This document shows, piece after piece, positions 1 to 12,429 of a stretch of DNA of 64,000 nt. Numbering within the stretch: the stretch's first letter is position 1; each line of letters begins with the position of its first letter. The DNA is from Euptelea pleiosperma (taxonomy: Eukaryota > Streptophyta > Magnoliopsida > Ranunculales > Eupteleaceae), in NCBI GenBank assembly GCA_035048495.1, contig CM068552.1, positions 21,144,154 to 21,208,153 of the forward strand, in the 5' to 3' direction. The notes beneath the pieces are model-generated. The model ran no database searches. It was not told the DNA's origin and saw only the letters and a list, made by a program, of their open reading frames with translations. The translations under genes were made by a program, and so were the position numbers.

Positions 1-689
1 GTCCGCTACTTTGTGCCCAACATCATATAAACTCTCTTCTAATACACACAGCCTACTCTCTCATGGCTCATTCACATAACCCATGCCTTTATGGAGCCCA
101 TGGCTTCCATGGCCCACTCAACTCAAGCCCAAAACTCAATGGCCCATGAGAGAAAAGGTCGCACTTGACCTTTTCTCCCTCATCCCTTATTTCTCTTTCT
201 TCTTTCTAAAAGAGGAGAGGACTCTCTCCTCTCCCCATTTCAAGGGATGCCCTCACCTAACCCTAATCCTTATGGAAGAGGGATGGCTATACAAGCCACC
301 CCTCTCTCTACAAAATGTGGCTCTCTTTCCCCCATCTTCTCTCCTCTCAACCTCACTTTCTCTCCCTCGGGTTGCATTCTGTTCCCCTCTTGTTAATAAA
401 GCCGTCCAGATTCAGAGTTCACAAAGGTGTCCAAATTCACTCTTCACTCATTTGCATCGATAAGTTCTTCTCTTTTCTCTCTCTTTACTACTATTTTTTC
501 TCTATCTAACCTCTTATCTCTTTCTAACCCTCACTCCCATATTTCTAACATTTTCATGGTTTCCTTTTTCTTTATTTGTGCTAACTCTTCCGAGTACAAC
601 TTTCACATTTTTGCAGGAATTCGGAAATGATTAAAAATATTGTTGATTAAAGGTTTCCGATCCAACGACATGGAAAAACCCTTAAATCA
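1..689 (+). mobile_element. LTR-1 copy, 3' part only (runs in from left of window)
   Basis: This is the downstream part of an LTR-1 retrotransposon LTR on the plus strand. The pyrimidine-rich body (CCCATGAGAGAAAAGGTC near 141-160) is like the body of the copy at 58.9 kb. A CT-rich stretch follows, then TTTTTGCAG ending at 616, which is acceptor-like, and the family terminal hairpin (GGTTTCCG near 650, GGAAAAACC near 672). The LTR end is placed at about 689, where the terminal bases read AAATCA instead of the usual GTTTCA. The usual donor GGTAAGT is degenerate here. The ORFs are low-complexity and not credible genes. The 5' part lies outside the window. Confidence 0.7.
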
Positions 690-1510
690 AATGGCGTCTT
701 TGCCGGGGAAGGAGAGGAGCACTGTTCAGATCTGGGTGAAGATCACGGTGATGGAGTGGTGGTGTTCTTGCAAAGATTAGCAAGATGAACCGGCTAAGAT
801 GGATGAGAAGATGCACCAGAGTTGCAGGTGCTTGCTCGGTGGTTGCTGGTTCCAATAGTTGGTGTAGCAGCGTTGGGGAGAAGAAGATGGTGGAGGAAAG
901 GAGCCGCCCACGGCTCCTCCTCCCCTTTGTGGTACCCAACGAGAGTTAGAGAGAGGGTCAAGAGAGGGAGAGAAGGGGTGATGCTTGAGAGAAGTTGAGG
1001 GGGAGATGGGATACTTGAGCGTGAATGGGAGAGAGTTTATGGGATTCGTGGGGGTTAGTTAGAGAGAGATCCACGTGGGGAAAGGAGTTGTTTAGGAGAA
1101 GAATAAGGGAGGTACAAGTCCTCCCTTTAGTATCCACGTGAGAGGTGAGTAGGTGGGGGAGCATGTGAGATTAGGTTTTCTATTTCCTTTCTTTTGTTTA
1201 TTTATTTTATTTCTTTTCTTTTGCATGGAATGTGGTTAGTGGGTTGCGGGCTCGGGTTTGTGGGCTATGGGCCGTGGGATTGAGAGGGGATAGTGGACGG
1301 CTTGGAGAGGGCCTCGGCCAAGTGAATGTGGGTTGTGGATGATGGGTCACTTGTATGAGAGAGGATCGGCCAATGCGGTTGGATGGTGATTGGGTGGTCG
1401 ATCTAGGGTGAATGTGAGCTGTGAGGGTTTGATCGAGAATGGTAAGATGGATCTAACGGCTAGGGATGGTGTTAGGGTTTGGTTTGGATTGAGGGTGTGC
1501 GATTGGCCAT
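690..1510 (-). mobile_element. LTR-1 fragment, minus strand, interior only
   Basis: On the complementary strand this reads as the upstream and middle body of an LTR-1 copy: runs of CTCTCTC, CCACCATC/TTCTTCTCC, a GTTGCAGGTGCTTGC block near 823, and GGCCCATAG-type words at 1230-1320. Both LTR ends are missing. It abuts the end of the plus-strand copy at 689, so two family members meet tail to body in opposite orientation, as also happens at 30,274. The left boundary is sharp; the right boundary is a guess based on where the family vocabulary stops. Confidence 0.45.
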
Positions 1511-2640
1511 CCGAATCTATGGACATATCACTTGCTCTAGTTTTTTTGAGCTGAGTTATATCATGTGGACCGACTTTTGGATGCATGCTTATCTGAGATG
1601 AGGGCCTATTTATGGGCTTAAAAACTTGAAAGAGCACTCCAATCACCAAACATATGGGTGAAACTAATAATTCCATCGAGCCCCGTAACTCCAAAATAAA
1701 TGGGAAAGCAACCTTGAAGTACATGTACCAATATAAAGACATGGAAACAAATCCTATCACAAAGGATGGATCAATCAACTATCATTTCCAAAAGGATTGA
1801 TTACAAGATAAGATGGAGAAAAGGAAGACAGAAAGATAACTTTGATTATCAAGTTGTTGAGACCACAAGTCTTGCTCGCCATGCAGTGGTGAAGGGGCAA
1901 ACCAGGTTCCTTTAGAAGCAATGAACAAGATTAGGAGGGAATGGGACCATGTGCAAAGTTTGTAGTAGTGGACAAGGTTGATGATGGTCCTTGCGTAAAA
2001 GAATTGCAGTAGAGGGGGTTGAGATTTGGCTATAGCTTGAAGCATTGAATTCATTAAAAAAAGAGCTTGAAGCATTGATAATACCTTACATTCAATAGAG
2101 ATGAAATCTTAACAGGGAAGCACGATGGCTGCTTCTTTAATAATTTGAAAAATATGATCAAGAGATAATCTCAAATGGCCTCATTCCTTTATTTATTATC
2201 AAAAGAAAAAAAGAGTTGTCTATTCTGTCCAAAAAAAACGGGGAATGCACATTTGCTTGAAACAGTTCCCAAGTAAATGTTTTACGTCTTTGAGCACGCA
2301 TGGATCCTTTGGTTAGATCTCAACGAAAATCCGATTGTTGCGAATAACGTATCAAAGCCACCTCTTCTACTTGATCACGATTACTAGCTATGATACCCGG
2401 ATACTTCAAAATGGGTGCCGTATACGTGTCGGATACTTCCATTTTAAGTGTAAATGCCGTATCTACACCGCGTCGGTCCCGTATCCTTGCCGTATCTGGG
2501 TAACATAGATTACTAGTATTCTTGATACTAGTATGAGTATTGGTATTATGCTCATTATCAGTAAAAATTACTACACGTTTGGCTTTTCTTGAACGAATCT
2601 CATGATCTTTTGGCGATTCTTAATAAGATCCTAACCACCA
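1511..2640. other. Intergenic sequence, nothing recognised
   Basis: No convincing gene. Minus-strand ORFs at 1347-1778 and 1782-2075 have no recognisable domain and poor coding character. A stretch near 2390-2510 repeats CCGTAT/CGGATAC words (GTATACGTGTCGGATAC and relatives), which suggests an old dispersed repeat, but I cannot assign it. Confidence 0.4.
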
Positions 2641-5120
2641 AATAGAGGAGTTAAATAATTCGCCGATATATCCATATGTGTTTAACATGAAAAAGAGAGG
2701 GTTGCTCATGTTTGAGGTTGAGGTAGTGCTCATTTAGTGTGTCTCGAACTGGGGATTCTGAGGTCATCATCTTGGAATTAAACTTAATGGCCTCGGATGA
2801 CATAAATCCTTGAGTTGGTCCTCGGATGGCCGCTTGGCTTGGATCAGCAGCCATCCGAGAGTCATTCCACGAATAGAATTCAACTTGAATAGCATTGGCA
2901 TTGATGTTTTGTCCTTGGATAAAAGGGTCTTTAAATGGCATTGGCTTGTGTCAGAGGGTTGGACATCAAATAGAATAGGCTTAGATAGCCAAGGATCGGT
3001 CCCCGAATTGAATTGCCTCTGATGGAACCTAACTTAAATTTCTCAATCTGAGACTAGGAGCTTAGAGAGTTCGTGGTTACCACCTTGGATGGGAAAAAGT
3101 TCGCGAGAAGCAATCTACAAAAGTGGCTTCATAGATTGGAGACATCTGTGGCAAATGCTTCCACTTGTTGATAGGAATGACCTCATACTGGCTTCCTCTT
3201 ATGATGATGGAACTTGAATTGATGAATTCAGATTATTTCCCTCAGACAAGGCTAAATCAACTCTCTCCCACTTAAGAAAAACTTGTCCTCGAGCTCTCGC
3301 CTTTACTGGGAATACTTGTCAAGACCACTTGGTTTCCTTTCTTGCCAATTGTTTGTGTTGGTGAAGCCCACCGTAGTGATGAATTGGCCCCAATTATGTC
3401 ACCAAACAATGATAGGAAGAAGCTTTAAACTTCTTTGACAAGCTTGCAATGAATGTATAGGTGATTGACATTCTCCTTATGCTCCTTAGTCCTTAGACAT
3501 GACACACTAACATGATTAGTGTAAGAGAAGAAAATGCAAATTTTGGTACAAAATGGAGAAGGGCCTTCTGAAAGTTCACTAATATAATTGAGGCATCATT
3601 TCAAGTGGTTCACAAATTTGAGTTAAAGATGTACAAAAGCGTTAAAGAAGTTGTGGATTAGATGTTCCCTCTTTAGCTGCAACGAATGGGTTGATGAAGT
3701 CAGAGGCAGATATGACCTGACAACAAGGATTTCATTATTGCCATTCTTAGATGACATATATGATGGTAGTCAATTATGGTTGGAAATCATTAGGATTTCA
3801 GTATTGACTTCATATTTCTTTTTGTGGCAACAGGTGTCTTAGCACCTAAAATTTAGTGATATTACATATTAGAAAGCTTACTAGATTATCTTTCAAACAA
3901 GCCTAACATTACTCAATTAGACGAGTCGAATGAGGTAATTGGCAAAATACAATTCAGGACGCACGTCTGGTGGGATTGTATGAGAAAAGAATTAGTTTCG
4001 GCTTGTTTATTTTCCTTCGGTTTGAAAATGATTTTAGTAATTCTAGATGCTATAGGTTAGTTTTACAAGCCCTTTTAGTCTTTCTTTAATTTTTTTTCTT
4101 TTAAGAAGGATTTGGTTTTAAGGAGGCATAGAATAGTCTTTTTGGGTCTAAGTTTCACTGGAAGCTTGATGAACAAATATGGACAGTTGTGATTGCTTAA
4201 GAACTTTTATAAGGTGTTTGGTAATGACATTTAAGTTGCACAGTGATGTAGGATGGGAGTCTGTTCCGCATTGAAGTGTGTGGAAGCATTTTAGGTGCAT
4301 AATAGAGAGCTAGAGAAACAAAGAGAACAAAAAGCAAAAAACAAGAAAAGAGTGGTAGAGATGGGGTCCAGTTTGTGGATGGAGTCTCACCACTCCGTAA
4401 GAATCATTTCTTACAATGCATGACTTCACAGCAGTAACCATCTTAGCAGCCAAGAAAATTAAACTTTTCATTTAATTATTCTCAAAGAAAGAAGTATACA
4501 GGGTTTTTATAGAGCCATCATCCCCAACTTAATAGTACTCATAATAGAAATCTCCCAAAATTCTTTTAGATCACTTACTAATCTAATCCCACTACAATAA
4601 GGAACTTATAAAGAAAATAACAAATCTAAAATGTACTAACTATATAATTGAATCTTCTTACGAGGTCCATTCTCTAATGGTACATGGCCATCTAATGACC
4701 CTATAATTGGGCTAATGAGCATCCTGGGCCTTATCGGCATGATTTAAAATCTCATTCCATCTCGGCTGAACATCATACAGGGGAATGTCCTATCTCGTGC
4801 TAAAAGCCTAATTTTAAATAGTGATACTGGTCTAAAAGCTTATTTTCATGGTATATTCGTCTTTTATAACTTATGTAAATGCTAAAAAAAAATTATAGTC
4901 TAATTAAGCATTAAAAATTTGTTTAATCGTATCGAGACATATTAGTTTTTCCTTTGTCTCATTTCGTCTTGGTACCAAAAAAAGACAGAATGATATTTAA
5001 AACCTTACTTATCGATTTAGCTCTTGCATCAAACTGTCTTGGTTCAAAAGAATTCAACCTTGAATTCTAAACGCTCCAGCAATGATTTCTTCTGACTTAT
5101 TGATTCGCAGCCTTGTCAAG
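2641..5120. other. Intergenic sequence with possible retrotransposon 3' debris
   Basis: No intact gene. On the minus strand around 3260-3295 the words CTCGAGGACAAG and CTTAAGTGGGAGAG occur in order. Similar words are common just after pol in plant LTR retrotransposons, so 2.7-3.4 kb may be the decayed 3' end of a minus-strand element; this is weak. From 3.4 to 5.1 kb I see only AT-rich sequence without coding, TIR or LTR signals. Confidence 0.3.
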
Positions 5121-6285
5121 ACTCTAATATGTGGTTCCAGAGCTAGCTACCAATATTGCTTTGATACAGGTAGCAGTGTGCACAGCAAACTGGCTCAAGG
5201 ACCGGACTAGGCTATAGGTATAGGATAGCTCCACTTTCTCCTAAACAAGCTAAGTGAATATAACAATACCTTCTAAGGGATGGCTAGTCGAAGATGCTGA
5301 ACGACAAAGTTTGATTTTGCAAAAACACCATCATTATGGGAATGTACATGCAGTAGAAAAAAGCTTTCTTCCTCCTGAAATGAGCTTGGCGAGTGTGACT
5401 TACACGAGTGAGATAAGCAAAGCGAGTGTCTCAATTGGGATATTTTGATCCATCACCTCCTGGATACACACCATAAGAACGGATATGGTTGTTGCGTCCC
5501 AGGAAACTCGAACTCAGAATATCAGATCGATACTTCTTTCCTTTTTAGCTTCTTTAATTGCTTTTCTCCATGCCTTTTGTTCTTCTGTGAGGTTCAGTAT
5601 CCTTTCTGTTGTGTAGTGCATATTTCGTTTCTGCTTCTAAGTTGACAACCTTCTTGTCAGCATCATAAGCTTTGGTTGTTTTATCGTATAACCCTTTCGG
5701 ACTAGAATTAATAGAGCTAGTGTTTTCTTGGATTATGCTCTTATCTTCCTTTGTAGCTGGGACTTTGATAGGAGTAGATGTTGGAGATATCCCATTGAGT
5801 GTGAATTTCACTCTTTCCTCTAAACAAATGTTTACTTGGATCTTAGACGACTCTTATTCTTCTAACCATGGTTTCTCCTAAAAAAAAATTATGACACAGC
5901 TCCATTGACGTTACCATACTGTACCAAAACCGAATATTTGGTCCAAAAGAAAAGCACATGTCATTATGTTCGTCCTAATTAGGTCAGCTTATCAACTGTG
6001 TATTTAGAAATACAATTCTCGTTATTGTCTTGTTCAATCTCAAGATTAGCTAGCTTTCCTAGAAATGCCATATCTGGCTTGTAGGCTGACTGGGCCATAT
6101 TGTATTGATCGATCTCAAGATCAACGGGCTTGATGGTCAGAGGTTTAGATCTGCCCTTGGAAAGCATCTAAGTCACCTTTGTGTCTGGGCGAATCTGTAA
6201 TTGCTATTCTTATTGAATTCTCTTTCCCTTTTGAGAGGAATTCTACCGACTTTTCGATGCTTTGGTTTGGGCTTACAACCTTTTT
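5121..6285 (-). other. Probable decayed interior of the Tat-like gypsy element
   Basis: This segment lies directly downstream, on the minus strand, of the protease-like ORF at 6286-6708. It holds only short broken ORFs (5554-5811 and 5979-6167, minus). No reverse transcriptase motif is visible, so pol is either deleted or decayed beyond recognition. Assignment rests on position only. Confidence 0.3.
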
Positions 6286-6708
6286 CTAATGCTCATGGTG
6301 TACTCCATTACCATTTTCATGGTGCCTTTGGGAGTGGGGAAACCTGATGATGTGGGCTGGATGGCCCTCATCTCGTGTATGCACCAGTGTCCATGTATGA
6401 CATGGTATGGTGATGCGACATCTATGAAGATAATCCATGTCATGAGAAGAATGTTGTTGACTATAACCGGCAATTCTTTCTTGCCTAATGGCTTGAATGA
6501 GACTATTGAATTTAACCAAAGTAGCTGTGGGTTTGAGGTCTTCTTTCTTTAGCTGTCTTCCTGATGTCAAATAGAATGAGATGTCTGCAGCATTACCAAA
6601 ATCAATCAGAAATTTTCTTACCTTTCGTCGTTCAATGTTGAGATTGACAAGAAGTGCATCATAGTGAGGTTGGTGGATGCCGACAAGATCTTGATCACAA
6701 AACACCAT
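6286..6708 (-). pseudogene. Ty3/gypsy aspartic protease remnant (Tat-like)
   Basis: The minus-strand ORF begins MVFCDQDLVGIHQPHYDALLV and continues with a segment about 30-45 residues in that reads FLIDFGNAADISF. It has the layout of the retropepsin region of plant Tat-lineage Ty3/gypsy polyproteins: a histidine-proline-aspartate segment (here HQPHYDALLV), then a hydrophobic strand, then D-x-G-[S/N]-x-A-D-I. The catalytic aspartate and glycine of the active-site loop are present, but the usual serine after glycine is asparagine. After about residue 75 the homology fades into low-quality sequence. In an active element this enzyme cleaves Gag-Pol inside the virus-like particle. It lies downstream of the gag remnant at 7.4-8.3 kb on the same strand. 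Lineage assignment is from motif memory. Confidence 0.6.
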
Positions 6709-7156
6709 GAGTGAGTGCAGATCAGGTCAAGCAGGTTCCACTATTCTCGACATGTTGCAAGTCATCTTAGTCTGTCAAACGTATTGATCTTGCAAATTCT
6801 TCCTTTGCCCATGTATTTCTCAATGCTTCCACTTAAAAACTTTTAAGTGAGAGTGGGGAGCTAAGTTAAGCCTAGGACTAGAGCTCTGAGGATAATGTTG
6901 ATGATTCCTTGGCTAGCGTTTAGTGCAACATAGTAGTGGACTTCATGGTTTTAGGAGGCGTTTGCTCAGCTGAGTAATGTACTCCTTCAGATAACTTGAT
7001 CTATCTTATTCTAAATCACATGCTAGGACAGGCATTTTGTAGTATCATAATCGCAATATTAGTGGCGCACAATATTTGTTGGAGTCATGGTGCTGCCACC
7101 CTCGGGCTATTTTCCAAGCTTGGGCCACTAGAAGAAAGGCTTGAAGTATATCTCAA

Positions 7157-8344
7157 CTAGGATTTGGTTGATTGGAATATTAGTGAGGTGAATCCTCGAC
7201 AAACTTTCTCAGAAGGCAAGTTGTTAGGTGCTTTCTTGTCCTCTCTACTCCTCTTCTTGTCATTTTCCTCTGCAGCTTGGATGTTACTACTATATTTAGT
7301 TGACTTGGATTCAGGGCTGAGACATTCTGTATTGGCATGCCTTCCATTCTCTCTGGCTACACATGTCCTCCTCCGGCTCAACATATTTCTCAACTTGGAA
7401 AATTAAGTCGAGCTTCTCGGATTTATTCTTCACCAGAGTTGTATGATTTTGATTTCAGGAGCAAGGCATTTCTGTAAGCATTAACAACTAGATGGTCATC
7501 CACATTCTTGATTGACAGGACTCCTTGAAATAGCCTAGCGAATTCCCATATAAACTTGCCGGCTTTAATTTCAGATTGAAAAAGGAATCTGGTTCAGGCT
7601 TTTGCTTCTTGGTTCAGATATTTTGACAAAGAAAATAGTTTTGACATCTTAAAAACATTTCAAAGATTCCTTAGGAAGTTTATGAACCAAACAAGGGCAT
7701 TGTAGTGAAGGCTGGAAGGGAAGAATCAGCACAAGATGTTATTGTTACCTTCCTAAAGGGCCATCCTTTTTCTCTAGTGAAGGAAATGTTCAATTGGGTT
7801 GGCAGTTCAATTGAACATGGTGAACTTCGGAACTTGAAACTTTTATTGAAGCTTGGCATCTAATATGGCTTTGGTGAAAGGAGAATCCATTACATCCTGA
7901 AGAGCAATGTGACTAAATTGGTTGGGAGTTTTACCTCAGAGGGTGGCCATATATTCTTAGTCTTGTCTAATCATTTCTTTCAATGTGTCTTGGTTCATGA
8001 GGAGGTTTTTTAGGGTTGACAAGTTGATCAGTATGCTTCTTGAGATTCCTTAGTAAAGATGGGAGGCCTTTCTCGGTTTTATTCGACCCTAGCTGGGCTG
8101 ATTTGACAACATCTTCTTGAGATTTGAATATCGGCCTGGACTCTAGCTGATCCACAAGACGTTGTCAGAGTGTAGCATTTTGGTGGGCAAGTTTTTCACC
8201 TCGTATCAAAGACTATTGTTGTTTTGCTAGCTGCTGTTGCAGTGCGGACATCTGAGCCGTCAAGTCGGAAGAAGCCGAAATTCATACTTATGGTGAGGGA
8301 TGAACAAGTGGATTAGTAGATAAGGATTGAGTACCTCTCGCCAT
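7157..8344 (-). pseudogene. Ty3/gypsy gag remnant (Tat-like)
   Basis: Reading leftwards from an ATG at 8342-8344, the minus strand gives MARGTQSLSTNPLV, then a glutamine-rich segment, then MDQLESRPIF at about 8155. Further on, in shifted frames, come pieces resembling the capsid region of plant gypsy Gag: PFTKAILDAKL, NPIEHFLHYRKRMAL, and near 7.45-7.6 kb KAGKFIWEFARLFQGVLS. A basic and acidic linker follows (7157-7393) before the protease remnant. Several in-frame stops and at least two frameshifts break the gene. Many stops fall at probable glutamine codons (QQ*SL, TL*QRL), which suggests C-to-T decay. Gag would assemble the virus-like particle. No LTR for this element could be delimited. 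Confidence 0.55.
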
Positions 8345-9130
8345 CTTGATTGCTCCAGCAGTTACTAAAATTGAAGTGGGAGTTAAGACTCATAAACCCA
8401 CTGCTGATAGGAAAAATGTGAGGGAAGGATGCCGGTACAGCATATGATTATTTCCACACACCTCAATACGCGGGGGTTTAATGGATTCTTGTTGAACTAA
8501 ATGGCAGCTTAGAAGCTTGTAGAGTTCTCCTTGGACAAAATTTGGGGGGGTGGGGGAAGCTGCAAGGAAAACACTCCGAAGCTCAATTTAACCCACAGGC
8601 TTTCAGCGATAATCTCGGAATAATTACCTGATATTACATGATCATACCTTGTGAGGGTGTTGCCTTTTTACAAGCATGAGACCTACCCCCTTAGAATAGT
8701 GTGTGGATTCTATCTGGGATATAAATAGGTGAAGTGTTACTATTTTAGTAAGTGTGGAAGAGCAGTCTCATGATCTTCGGGTTGCATAACTAGTCAGCTT
8801 ATGGAAAGCTTCCTAATTCATTCTGGCTTGGTTATGTGTTGGTATTCTGGGAAGACATACTATCTTAGGCTATGGGATAGAATCATTGGAAGACCTATGT
8901 TTCCTTTCAGGAGTCAGCTTCTTGCTGGCAATTAATTGTAAATAAAAATGCTAGGTGTAAACTGTAGATCAGAGAGTCAGAACTTTCGGAGTCTTCCAGG
9001 TAGGTTGGGTATTCTTATTGGTCTGTACATTGGATTAGAAAAGGGGGCAATTAACTACCCCCTGGGCAAGGATACAAAATTACAGAGACGGGGAATCGAC
9101 AAAAAGGCACAAGGATTCATTGCCTACTAG
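8345..9130. other. Sequence upstream of the gag remnant; LTR not resolved
   Basis: By position this should contain the 5' leader and LTR of the minus-strand gypsy remnant. I could not find matched LTR ends or a clear primer-binding site. A plus-strand ORF of 60 codons (8948-9130) has no recognised similarity and is probably chance. Confidence 0.3.
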
Positions 9131-10937
9131 ACATATATACAGTATCACCCCAGTGAAAAACAAAGTCCTCAAAATCAAACCCCTTGAACTAGGGCAGTAT
9201 GGATGACCAATTATAATGGGAGGCTTTGATCTTCGGAACCAATGCTTCTACGTCGATCTCCTTCCCCTCAAATATCACCTATTCCTCTCTTTCCACACTT
9301 CCCAACAAAAGGCAAATGATAAAAGCTTCCAAAGAGTATACCCACGAGTAGAAAAGGCATGAAAGAGGTTAAACATGCCCCTTTGCAATGTCCAATACAT
9401 CCTGAAAATTTGGAAGAACTCTGTCCAAACCTCCCTGGAAGGCATTGGAAATTAAAAATGATTGAGACCATTAAGGACTTTTGTTCTCAATTTGAGATCT
9501 ATTGAACATTGTCGGTCACTGAAGACCCATCTTTTGAAGTTTGGTTGATTGGTCAAGTTACAAAATCTAAATGTGTGACTGATATTTTGTGATCTGAAAA
9601 GATTCAGTAAATAAATGTGAGCAATGTATTTAATAAAAAAAAAGGTGATCAATGTATCGTCTTCTGCTTGTGCAATGCCCAAGAAAAAGGTTCTTTCTAG
9701 ATTCATGTTTTGCATCCATGCATTCCGAATGAATATCTGACTGAATCTGGGGTTAGTAGCTTGCTGCAAGAAAGTATTCCAGGATTTACCCTATCTTGAA
9801 ACATTTCTGACAGTTGAATTAAGAGAGCAATGCAGTTTTTCGTTATTGACCACACATTCATGGTACAGTGATTTGATGCTGATGTAGAGAGTTCAAATGG
9901 ATTATCCAAGGAATGGAAGAGCAGAGTGCGTTTCCCGCTTGAGTCCCATATTTCTTGACTGAAAGGGACCTAATTGAGGGACCGGAGACTTAGTGGCAAA
10001 GATGATGCAAAGGGAAGTGGGAAATTTTTTTTCTGAAGTTGCTCTCTCATTGTGGCAGTGTGGGTCAAATAAAAACGTGCCACATACACACCAAAAAGTC
10101 AAAAGGTAAGGTGATAAAAGTTAACTACATCAAACCGGAGTTAACTATGCTTTTTGGTGTGTTCGCGGCATGTTTGTATTCGACTCACGATGCTGCAAAC
10201 AGGAGACACCTGCAGCAAAAAAATTCTCCTCCAAAACATGAGAGAATTAGATTTAATGCGGAATGATTTCAATTTTGCTCACGCCGGGCATCTTTTCCTT
10301 GCTGATGAGAATGGATGTGATTTCCACCAGCTTACGGATGCAACTCGGACACTTGACCATCATTTGTGCTAAGGCATGCCTGTGCCTAAAAAGCAATACT
10401 CGTAAACACAATGGCATGATAGAGAGCTATTTTGACCTAAAGCTTTTGGAAGCCGCAGGTGTAAACTTCACTGAATATTGTTACTGAAACTGAAGATGTG
10501 TTTATTTATTCTACATTATGATTTAGTTTTGTTTTTGCATGATATGAAAGGTTTGGCCAAGTAGAAGAAGAAATAATCTGAGGTCACATGAGACTTGTCT
10601 ATGTATGGTGATGCTAATCTCCTTGTCTTTGACTTTCCAACCGCTAAGCAACAATTGCCTAAATTAATGTTCCAGTTTTAAGGTCTTCTGAACCCAAAAG
10701 AACTGGTTATCAAGGTAATAAAGGATCATTTCGCTCTCTCTGTTCACGTTCTCTCTAAATTATGCAGTGTTAGCATTTCTCAGATTGAATGTAGATTTCT
10801 TCAAAGATACAACTTGTACTCTGCATCTGTTACACATGGAAGTGGCACAACATACATGTTGTTGTGTGGGACAAGTATACAATCTATTTTTCTGATAATA
10901 TTTTTTCTTTTGCTTTGTGTTGGCTTGTGGACTGCAG
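9131..10937. other. Upstream region of the small host gene
   Basis: This 1.8-kb stretch has several short ORFs on both strands (e.g. 9268-9471, 9703-9909, 10039-10266, 10263-10487), none with a recognisable domain. It ends in pyrimidine-rich sequence and a consensus acceptor (GGACTGCAG, ending 10,937) just before the coding exon. It therefore probably includes the promoter, a 5' leader exon and an intron of the gene at 10,987. The transcription start cannot be fixed from sequence. Confidence 0.4.
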
Positions 10938-10986
10938 CAAGTGAGCAAACTACTTGCCGTGGTCGAGGGTGCTTCAAAGATCTACA

Positions 10987-11289
10987 ATGAGTCTAGCATG
11001 TCTTGTATGTCATAGTGTAGACAGTCCATCACAATCTTTTAGGAGTTACTCTGTTTCGAGTTCAGACAATGAGGGCCGATGTTCTACGATTGTCAACTGC
11101 TTAGCCAGGAAGGCATCTCTTGCACCAGAAACAGCAAACACCGTGATTACATCATCCAAGGTGACCCCGCAACCAATTATGGCGAATGGTCAAGGAATCA
11201 CAGGGACCCCACGACTAGTCCGGAGCCGTGCTGTGAGAAGGGATCTCGTTAGAGACTGGAATTTTGATGAAATTGAAATGGAGCGTTAG
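10987..11289 (+). CDS. Small conserved plant protein of unknown function
   Basis: This 100-residue reading frame starts at the methionine of MSLACLVCHS. I chose this ATG rather than the in-frame one at 10,954 because the sequence before it looks like 5' leader following the acceptor at 10,937, and because the MSLACLVCH start is clean. The protein has an N-terminal Cys-x-x-Cys (CLVC), a serine-rich segment (SFRSYSVSSSDNEGRC, about residues 18-33), a threonine/serine/proline-rich linker, and a basic-to-acidic C terminus (RSRAVRRDLVRDWNFDEIEMER). There is no signal peptide or membrane segment. The serine cluster next to acidic residues looks like a kinase target, which is inference. From memory it resembles a short angiosperm protein of unknown function with the same start and end; I could not check this. 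A GGTAAG at 11,378-11,383 may mark an intron in the 3' leader. It is the only gene here without breaks or transposon affiliation. Confidence 0.65.
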   Translation: MSLACLVCHSVDSPSQSFRSYSVSSSDNEGRCSTIVNCLARKASLAPETANTVITSSKVTPQPIMANGQGITGTPRLVRSRAVRRDLVRDWNFDEIEMER

Positions 11290-12425
11290 CTTACCGCCAT
11301 GAGAGCGAAGAAGAATAGAGGCACTTATATCAGGGGACTGGTTAGATAGAATAGATCTTTGAAGTCAACTGTTATCTGGTAAGAACTTGAGCATTTGTGC
11401 ATATTTCTTTCTTTTTGTTTACCTTTCTCCAGATTGATCTTTGCAATGCATGGATAAAGATTGTACCATCGAAATTGTACAGGCATTGATGACTGGAATA
11501 CCTTTTGTTATGCTTCCTTATTCCTTCAAGACTTCAATTCTTATTTGAATCTTATCCATTCCACAAATTGTGAGTTTGTAAATATCAACAACTGTGCCAT
11601 TTGATCCATCAATCATCCTCAAACAGAGTGCATTGGTATTCCTAGATCTAGGCCTTGCCATTCTGTTGGTGACCTGTTCACCAGGCATCATCGAGGTCAG
11701 ATCATGCCAAGGTGGACCCCGTGAAGTGTTGAGCAAAGGTCGGGGCTTTGTGCCATGCCATATTAGAGGTGGCATTGGTTCCAACAGATGCTAACTTGAC
11801 TACCACACCATTGACATCTCTGAGCTATATAGTCCTTTCTCAGTACCATATCGACGACTTTAGCTTGCACATAACCCATAACAGAACTACACAAGCTTAG
11901 TCCAAGTAATCTCTTGAAGCCCAAATGCCAGGAGTCTTTACCTCAAATCACCCTTGCCATTATACCCTTGCTTGGAACGTCCTAAATGGACTCTCATATT
12001 CAAAGCATGGATCGAAGTCTCAGCCAATCCCATTCTGGATCGGGTGATCCGGATTGGGATTGGAAGACACCAATCTGAACGATATCGAGGTCGTCTCGCC
12101 GATCTGAATGATATTTGTGCAATCCAGATCGGGACTGGCGCCCTTCGATCCCGATATTTTGAACCATGATTCAAAGTCCTACGTGAAAGCTACATACATG
12201 GGTCTATTGTAGCTACATGCTCTCTGAACCAAAGGAAAGTGAATTCCTTAGTCACCAAAGTCAACCATCATCTCTTATGAGATCATATAGTTTGACCTTC
12301 CCCTCTCCTCTTTTGGTTCATTCCATCATATCCTTTTATAGTGTGGTACGAAGGACATAGCCGTCACGTCTCCAAATCCCAAACTTCCGGTCTTTGCCTT
12401 TTTAATCAAGTCTTTTCCAAAAAAA
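11290..12425. other. Downstream of the small gene; unassigned repeat-like tract at 11.99-12.17 kb
   Basis: The first 90 bases are probably the 3' UTR. A minus-strand ORF of 88 codons (11,518-11,784) and an overlapping plus ORF have no recognised domain. At about 11,995-12,175 the sequence is unusually rich in GATC-containing words (GGATCGGGTGATCCGG, CCAGATCGGGAC), as in common plant dispersed repeats, but I see no TIR or TSD. Confidence 0.3.
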
Positions 12426-12429
12426 AAAA

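Noticed and set aside
2390..2510. Possible tandem repeat of CGTATCCG-type words
   Set aside because: Units are too irregular in length and sequence to call a repeat array.
11518..11784. Minus-strand ORF of 88 codons downstream of the small gene
   Set aside because: No recognised motif, overlaps an equally open plus-strand frame, no splice or start context that stands out.
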